Assembly: GCA_007135505.1 (NCBI GenBank)
Contig: SLIS01000292.1
Coordinates: 1 to 11,010, forward strand
Direction of reading: 5' to 3'
Source of the DNA: Halovivax sp.
GTDB lineage: Archaea > Halobacteriota > Halobacteria > Halobacteriales > Natrialbaceae
DNA length: 11,010 bases
Shown piece after piece: positions 6,805 through 11,010 of the stretch. The notes below the pieces were generated by a model that did no database searches, was not told where the DNA came from, and worked only from the letters and a program-made list of their open reading frames with translations. Position numbers and translations under genes: made by a program. The stretch's first letter is position 1. The number at the start of each line of letters is the position of its first letter.

Positions 6805-7593
6805 GTGAGCGAGTACGAGAGTGTTCCGGCCGAAGTCGAGGACGAGACCGAGATTCCGACGGACCACCCGCGGTATCAGGATCTCGTCGCGAGACACCGT
6901 ATCGAACGCGGCGTCGAGCAGGGCATTACCCACCTGCAGGGAATGCACGCGGAGGGACGGGGCAGTGCATTCGATTACCTGCTCGGCGAGGAGACGATTC
7001 CCTCCGCGAATGACGCCGAACGAGCGGCCGCCGCCCAGCTTCTGCTTGCCGATCGGCCCGTGCTCTCGATCAACGGAAACGTCGCTGCACTGGTGCCCGG
7101 GGAGATCGTCGCCCTCGGCGACGCCGTCGACGCCGGCCTCGAGATCAACCTCTTCAATCGGACGGCCGACCGCGTCGAAGCGATCGCCGACCACCTCGAG
7201 GCCCACGATGCGACCGATGTGCTGGGCCGGACGGCCGACGCACGCATACCGAACCTGGACCACCAGCGGGCGAAGGTCGACGCTGACGGAATCTACGCCG
7301 CCGACGTCGTCGTCGTTCCGCTCGAGGACGGCGATCGGGCCGAGGCACTCGACGCCATGGGCAAAACCGAGATCGTCATCGATCTCAACCCACTCTCTCG
7401 CTCCCCACAAGTGGCCGACATCCCGATCGTGGACAACGTGATCCGGGCGATCCCGAATATGACCGATCACGCGCGAGACCTCGCTGAAGCGGACGAGTCG
7501 ACACTCCGCGCGATCGTGGATTCGTTCGATCGAGACGCCGCTCTCGGCGCAGCCGAAGACCGGATTCGATCAGGCGACCTCGCGGGCGAATAG
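6805..7593 (+). CDS. 4-phosphopantoate--beta-alanine ligase (phosphopantothenate synthetase)
   Basis: Archaeal phosphopantothenate synthetase (PPS, formerly DUF137). It joins 4-phosphopantoate to beta-alanine using ATP, giving 4'-phosphopantothenate, AMP and pyrophosphate in the cytoplasm. Family motifs are visible throughout: RHRIERGVEQGITHLQGMHAEGRG (about 30-53), the LSINGNVAALVPGE segment (87-100), NLFNRTADRV (115-124), and the C-terminal DLNPLSRSPQVADIPIVDN (183-201) followed by IRAIPNM (203-209). At 262 residues it is a normal family length. The start is a GTG; a weak TATA-like element about 28 bp upstream fits leaderless translation. It acts immediately after the pantoate kinase at 2709. 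Identification is firm; the exact start is less so. Confidence 0.93.
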   Translation: MSEYESVPAEVEDETEIPTDHPRYQDLVARHRIERGVEQGITHLQGMHAEGRGSAFDYLLGEETIPSANDAERAAAAQLLLADRPVLSINGNVAALVPGEIVALGDAVDAGLEINLFNRTADRVEAIADHLEAHDATDVLGRTADARIPNLDHQRAKVDADGIYAADVVVVPLEDGDRAEALDAMGKTEIVIDLNPLSRSPQVADIPIVDNVIRAIPNMTDHARDLAEADESTLRAIVDSFDRDAALGAAEDRIRSGDLAGE

Positions 7594-7961
7594 CTGACCG
7601 GAACGCTCCGTCGCGTTCAAAATCGACCACAACGTATTTCAGGGAATTTGTCGTTGCGTACCGTGAGGACCATGGAGACCTCTCTCTTTCGTTGAGCGGG
7701 ATCGAATAACGCGGCTGGCCATGACCGGTCGACGACCCTACGGGCGGGCGATCGGCCACTCGTAGGACAGTTCCGTCGGAGATCGAGCGTGAAAGACGAC
7801 CGCTGGGTCACCAGATACGGTGCCGAGTGCAACGGCCCCGCGTCCCGACCCCAGGTGTTCGGATACGCCACCGGTGGGTCGACAGTCCCGGATTCGATAC
7901 GTGACGAGCCCCGGCTCTGACCAGCCGAATCGAGCGGTGAACCACAGACGACACAACATAG
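7594..7961. other. 368-bp stretch without a recognisable gene
   Basis: I see no supported gene here. The frames that cross it encode Arg/Ser/Pro-rich sequence unlike the acidic proteins of this genome, and they run into hflX on either strand. No tRNA fold or C/D-box pattern is evident. The only structured element noticed is the 10-bp palindrome CCACCGGTGG (7868-7877). No clear TATA box lies at the leaderless distance before the hflX ATG, so an hflX promoter with a longer leader may lie within this stretch. A decayed gene is also possible. Confidence 0.4.
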
Positions 7962-9272
7962 ATGACACGAAAATCGAATCGACAGCACAGTCAGGTACCG
8001 GGACCAGGTGCAATCGTCGCCGCACGGGCGGCACGACCGCCGGTCGAAACGGACGAAATCCGCGCGCTGACGGAAGCGGCCGGCTACGTCGTGACGGGCG
8101 AATGCACGCAGGTACGGCAAGCCGACCCAGGAACGAAACTGGGCTCCGGCAAGGTCGACGAACTCGTCGAACTCGTCCGGGCGTACGACGCTGAGCTGGT
8201 CGTCTTCGACGGTCGGCTAACCCCAAAACAGACGACCACGCTCCAGGATCGCCTCCCCGACGGTACGCCGGTGTTCGATCGCTACCGCCTGATCCTCGAG
8301 ATCTTCGGCGAACGGGCACAGCAGTCGCGGGCACAACACCAGGTCGAACTGGCCCGCCTCCGATACGACCTTCCGCGGATACGCGAAGGGGCCGACGAGG
8401 GATTGCTCAATCGTCGGACCGAGAAGGGCTCACCCCTGTACGACGTCGAAGATCGGATCGATCGACTCGAAACGAAACTCGCGGCACTCCCCGAACCAGC
8501 GGCGGAGGTCCGCGAACGTCGACGCGAAGAGGGGTTCGACCTGATCACCCTGGCAGGATACACCAACGCAGGCAAGTCGACGCTCTTGCACCGGCTCGCC
8601 GACGAGTTGTCGGTGGCCGACGCCGAGCCCCAACACCACGACGAGGACGCCGTTGCAGCGATCGAGGATCGACTGTTCGAGACCCTCGAGACGACGACTC
8701 GACGCGCGACGATCGACGACAGACCCGCACTCGTGACGGACACGGTCGGCTTCGTGCAGGACCTTCCGCACGACCTCGTTCGGTCGTTCAGTGAGACGCT
8801 GTCCGAAGCCGGAGCGGCGGACGTCGTGGTCCTGGTTGTCGACGCCACCGATCAGGCGGACACGATCCGCGAGAAGATTCAGGTCTCACTCGACGTACTG
8901 GCCGCCCAGGACGTCGAGCCGAAATCAGTCGTTACAGCACTCAACAAGATCGACCGACTCGATGGCGCACAGCGGCGCCGGACGCGCCAATCGGTCTCGG
9001 AGACCGCGACGGCGCCGGTTCCCATCAGTGCAACGGCCGGGACGAACGTCGACTCACTGGTCGACGCGATCGTCCGGCGACTGCCGACCGACCACGAATC
9101 GTTCCGCTTGCCACAGAACGACGCGACCATGGGGATGCTCTCGTGGCTCTACGACACCGCCGTGGTCGAATCCGTCGAGTACAGCGGGAGTACCGTCGAG
9201 ATCAGCGTCCGTGGACGGCCGACGGTAATCGAGCGAGCCAGGGCAAAAGCCGTCGACTGTCGCGACCGCTGA
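7962..9272 (+). CDS. hflX: GTPase HflX
   Basis: TRAFAC-class translational GTPase of the HflX family. Bacterial members bind 50S subunits and split stalled ribosomes; archaeal members are assumed to act on ribosomes too. An N-terminal HflX domain is seen at about 15-185, including the family signature GSGKVDEL (61-68) and the VFDGRLTPKQ and NRRTEKGSP segments. The G domain follows: G1 GYTNAGKST (199-207), a switch region LFETLETTTRR (238-248), G3 DTVGF (260-264), G4 NKID (328-331) and G5 SAT (356-358). A short His/Asp-rich insertion (about 219-236) lies between G1 and the switch region. A C-terminal domain covers about 375-436. All nucleotide-binding motifs are intact, so it should be an active GTPase. 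The first about 15 residues are poorly conserved in style, so the start is moderately certain. It converges on the minus-strand gene at 9370. Confidence 0.95.
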   Translation: MTRKSNRQHSQVPGPGAIVAARAARPPVETDEIRALTEAAGYVVTGECTQVRQADPGTKLGSGKVDELVELVRAYDAELVVFDGRLTPKQTTTLQDRLPDGTPVFDRYRLILEIFGERAQQSRAQHQVELARLRYDLPRIREGADEGLLNRRTEKGSPLYDVEDRIDRLETKLAALPEPAAEVRERRREEGFDLITLAGYTNAGKSTLLHRLADELSVADAEPQHHDEDAVAAIEDRLFETLETTTRRATIDDRPALVTDTVGFVQDLPHDLVRSFSETLSEAGAADVVVLVVDATDQADTIREKIQVSLDVLAAQDVEPKSVVTALNKIDRLDGAQRRRTRQSVSETATAPVPISATAGTNVDSLVDAIVRRLPTDHESFRLPQNDATMGMLSWLYDTAVVESVEYSGSTVEISVRGRPTVIERARAKAVDCRDR

Positions 9273-9343
9273 CGAAAGTGACGGCTGCCGACTCGGCGGA
9301 CCCACGGCTCGGGGGCTAAGGCCGCCCTCGATCAGCTATCGTT

Positions 9344-9383
9344 CGTCCGGTAAGCCGTTTTTCGGACGACTAGATGTCGTCCG
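9344..9383. terminator. Convergent terminator region with perfect stem-loop
   Basis: CGGACGAC (9363-9370) and GTCGTCCG (9376-9383) form a perfect 8-bp stem with a 5-nt loop, overlapping the stop codon of the minus-strand gene (9370-9372). CGTCCG at 9344-9349 can pair with the same left arm, giving an alternative fold. TTTTT at 9358-9362 would be the U-tract for plus-strand hflX transcripts. The arrangement between two converging genes fits termination. The T-tract lies before the larger hairpin, so this is not a classic intrinsic terminator. Confidence 0.4.
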
Positions 9384-10029
9384 TAATGTGCGGTGAGACG
9401 GCATCCCGTTCGCCCGACGTATCGCGCGTGAAGGACGGCTCACCGTCGACCAGTGGAAGTCGATTGCGGATGGCGAGCGTCATCTCCGTGGCATGGCGAA
9501 TTGAGAGGGATAGGTGCTCGCTCACCCACCTCACGAACATACTGTCCCGTTCGACCGCCAGGCTCCGTCCGCCGGAGAGTGAATGACCGTCCCACTGCTC
9601 GAGGAGTCGACGGGTGAGCTCGACGCCCCGATCGGCGTCGTAGCCACGGGCGACGTAGTGTGCGTACGGATGGCGAATCCACGACCGTTCCCAGTGTGCG
9701 TAGACGTCGACCCGATCGTCGCGGTCCTCGTCCGCGTGCAACACGACGTGGAGCTGGTCGTCGGCGAAGGGATGATCTCGCCAGACCCAGGATCCCTCGG
9801 ACGTGTTTCCGTCGAACCGAACCTTGAGCGAAGCGATCGGATTGCGAGAGAAGTCGATCTCCGAGAGCATCGCTTCGATCTCGTCTTCCGTGCAGTGGAC
9901 GGTTCCGACGTACTCGTCCTCGGTGGTGTGACTGACTGCGTAGCCCTCGAACGTCCCGTGGACTACGTAGTGCAACTGCGGCAGGATCGTTCGTCTGAGC
10001 GCGTTGACGGAATCTTCGCGAAAGCCCAT
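9370..10029 (-). CDS. Haloarchaeal protein of unknown function
   Basis: A 219-residue soluble protein with no signal peptide or membrane helix. I do not recognise a named domain, though the sequence has the look of a conserved haloarchaeal protein. The N-terminal half is the most distinctive, with a fold-like run [22 protein letters not shown] (about 19-40), [12 protein letters not shown] (about 75-86) and a His/Trp-rich stretch including [23 protein letters not shown]. The C-terminal third (about 150-219) is plainer. Acidic composition and normal codon use argue that it is a real gene, unlike the overlapping frames. It starts at the ATG at 10029; GCTTACAC about 35 bp upstream is a weak TATA candidate. 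It is divergent from thi4, but that alone does not imply a role in thiamine synthesis. Confidence 0.75.
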   Translation of the reverse strand: MGFREDSVNALRRTILPQLHYVVHGTFEGYAVSHTTEDEYVGTVHCTEDEIEAMLSEIDFSRNPIASLKVRFDGNTSEGSWVWRDHPFADDQLHVVLHADEDRDDRVDVYAHWERSWIRHPYAHYVARGYDADRGVELTRRLLEQWDGHSLSGGRSLAVERDSMFVRWVSEHLSLSIRHATEMTLAIRNRLPLVDGEPSFTRDTSGERDAVSPHITDDI

Positions 10030-10129
10030 GCAGGTCGATGGGTTGGCCCATCCGAGGAGTGTAAGCTTGCAGTTGCCGGCTCCCGTTCAGTGGCTCCTGC
10101 CGTCGTACGGACGCTCACACCCGATTGTC

Positions 10130-10149
10130 ACCACCGCCTCGTCGGTGGT
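10130..10149. promoter_or_regulatory. Perfect inverted repeat upstream of thi4, candidate operator
   Basis: ACCACCG (10130-10136) and CGGTGGT (10143-10149) form a perfect 7-bp inverted repeat with a 6-bp spacer. It ends 23 bp before the thi4 TATA element and lies in the divergent region shared with the minus-strand gene. The position suits an activator or repressor of thi4. Haloarchaeal thiamine genes are thought to be controlled by an HTH regulator (ThiR), but I cannot confirm that this is its site. Confidence 0.4.
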
Positions 10150-10172
10150 ACCATTCGACCGGTCACGATACG

Positions 10173-10180
10173 CTTTTTAC
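10173..10180 (+). promoter_or_regulatory. TATA box of thi4
   Basis: CTTTTTAC places its A 26 bp before the ATG at 10205, the spacing expected of a leaderless haloarchaeal transcript. This spacing supports the chosen start codon. A leaderless message also leaves no room for a TPP riboswitch, so control would be at transcription. Confidence 0.55.
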
Positions 10181-10204
10181 TACCCGGAGATAACACCGAG
10201 TTGT

Positions 10205-11010
10205 ATGAGCGACTTCGACCAGTTCAGCGACGTCGGCGAGGCGGACGTAACGCGCGCAATCGGTCAGGAGTGGACCGAGGAGTTCATGGACTTCTCGGAC
10301 TCGGACGTCATCATCGTGGGCGGTGGCCCGTCGGGCCTGACGGCTGCGAAGGAATTGTCGGAGCGCGGCGTCAAGACGATGGTCGTCGAGAAGAACAACT
10401 ACCTCGGCGGTGGCTTCTGGCTCGGTGGCTTCTTGATGAACAAGGTCACCGTCCGTGACCCGGCCCAGCAGATCCTGGAGGAACTCGACGTCTCGTACAA
10501 GCAGTCCCAGGACAGTGAGGGGCTGTACGTCGCCAATGGTCCGGAAGCCTGTTCCGGCCTCATCAAGGCCGCCTGTGACGCGGGCGCAAAGATGCAGAAC
10601 ATGACGGAGTTCACCGACATCGTCATCCGCGAGGACCACCGCGTCGGCGGCATCGTCATGAACTGGACGCCCGTTCACGCCCTGCCCCGCGAGATCACCT
10701 GTGTCGACCCGATCGCCGTCGAGGCCGATCTCGTCATCGACGCGACCGGCCACGACGCGATGGCCGTTACCAAACTCGACGAACGCGGCGTCCTGAACGC
10801 CCCGGGCGTCCAGGACGCCCGCGAACGCGGTCAGGTCATGGACCAGACCGACGCGGATACGTACGGTGCCCCCGGACACGACTCGCCCGGTCACGACTCG
10901 ATGTGGGTCGGCAAGTCCGAAGACGCCGTCGTCGAACACACCGGTCTCGTTCACGACGGGCTGATCGCCACCGGGATGGCCGTCGCGACGACCTACGGAC
11001 TACCACGCAT
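10205..11010 (+). CDS. thi4: Thiamine thiazole synthase Thi4, cysteine type (3' end outside window)
   Basis: Adenosine diphosphate thiazole synthase, which makes the thiazole half of thiamine from NAD and glycine. The reading frame is open from the ATG at 10205 to the window edge: 268 full codons, with roughly the last 40 residues missing judging by haloarchaeal homologues. Visible features are a Rossmann motif [17 protein letters not shown] (35-51), [15 protein letters not shown] (61-75), the TCVDP segment (165-169) and [19 protein letters not shown] (229-247). Cys166 aligns with the sulfur-donating Cys of yeast Thi4 (Cys205) and with the essential Cys of Haloferax Thi4. Methanogen-type enzymes have His here and use free sulfide. 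This one is therefore predicted to be a single-turnover enzyme, or one re-sulfurated by an unknown donor. TATA spacing supports the start. Confidence 0.95.
   Translation, partial: MSDFDQFSDVGEADVTRAIGQEWTEEFMDFSDSDVIIVGGGPSGLTAAKELSERGVKTMVVEKNNYLGGGFWLGGFLMNKVTVRDPAQQILEELDVSYKQSQDSEGLYVANGPEACSGLIKAACDAGAKMQNMTEFTDIVIREDHRVGGIVMNWTPVHALPREITCVDPIAVEADLVIDATGHDAMAVTKLDERGVLNAPGVQDARERGQVMDQTDADTYGAPGHDSPGHDSMWVGKSEDAVVEHTGLVHDGLIATGMAVATTYGLPR

Noticed and set aside
7868..7905. Possible tRNA T-arm (GATTCGATAC) in the gap before hflX
   Set aside because: No matching acceptor, D or anticodon arms can be formed around it on either strand.
7617..8334. Minus-strand frames across the 368-bp gap (7617-8120, 7738-8334) as a hidden gene
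   Set aside because: Both begin inside hflX, are rich in Arg, Ser and Cys, and resemble nothing; composition does not fit this genome's proteins.
9583..10458. 291-residue plus-strand frame across the unknown gene and thi4
   Set aside because: It overlaps two better-supported genes in other frames, including a certain Thi4, and turns into Arg/Gly-rich sequence over thi4.

Overview
The window looks like chromosomal DNA from an extremely halophilic archaeon (class Halobacteria). The GC content is high and the predicted proteins are rich in Asp and Glu. Promoters are archaeal TATA boxes placed so that transcripts would be leaderless or nearly so. The window also carries both enzymes of the archaeal route to phosphopantothenate (pantoate kinase and phosphopantothenate synthetase) and a Thi4-type thiazole synthase. 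I cannot name the genus from the sequence alone. Layout, left to right: a membrane chemotaxis transducer on the minus strand (33-2510), with a hairpin just past its stop. A divergent intergenic region (2511-2708) carries a 32-bp tandem direct repeat. Pantoate kinase follows on the plus strand (2709-3536). Next comes an AT-rich 266-bp spacer with several inverted repeats and two TATA-like elements, and then a 931-residue gene (3803-6598) encoding four membrane helices followed by 13 tandem DUF1508/YegP-like repeats. Phosphopantothenate synthetase (6805-7593), a 368-bp stretch without a recognisable gene, and the GTPase HflX (7962-9272) follow on the same strand. A minus-strand haloarchaeal protein of unknown function (9370-10029) converges on hflX. 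A Cys-type thi4 (10205 to the window edge) is divergent from it. How the genes fit together: pantoate kinase phosphorylates pantoate, and phosphopantothenate synthetase joins the product to beta-alanine, so the two are consecutive steps of CoA synthesis. Here they are split by the large repeat protein, which has its own promoter-like region and looks like an insertion into a CoA gene pair. Thi4 supplies the thiazole half of thiamine. HflX is a ribosome-associated GTPase. The transducer feeds the Che signalling pathway and has a strikingly His-rich external domain that may bind metal. The most unusual item is the 13-repeat membrane-anchored protein, whose function I do not know.
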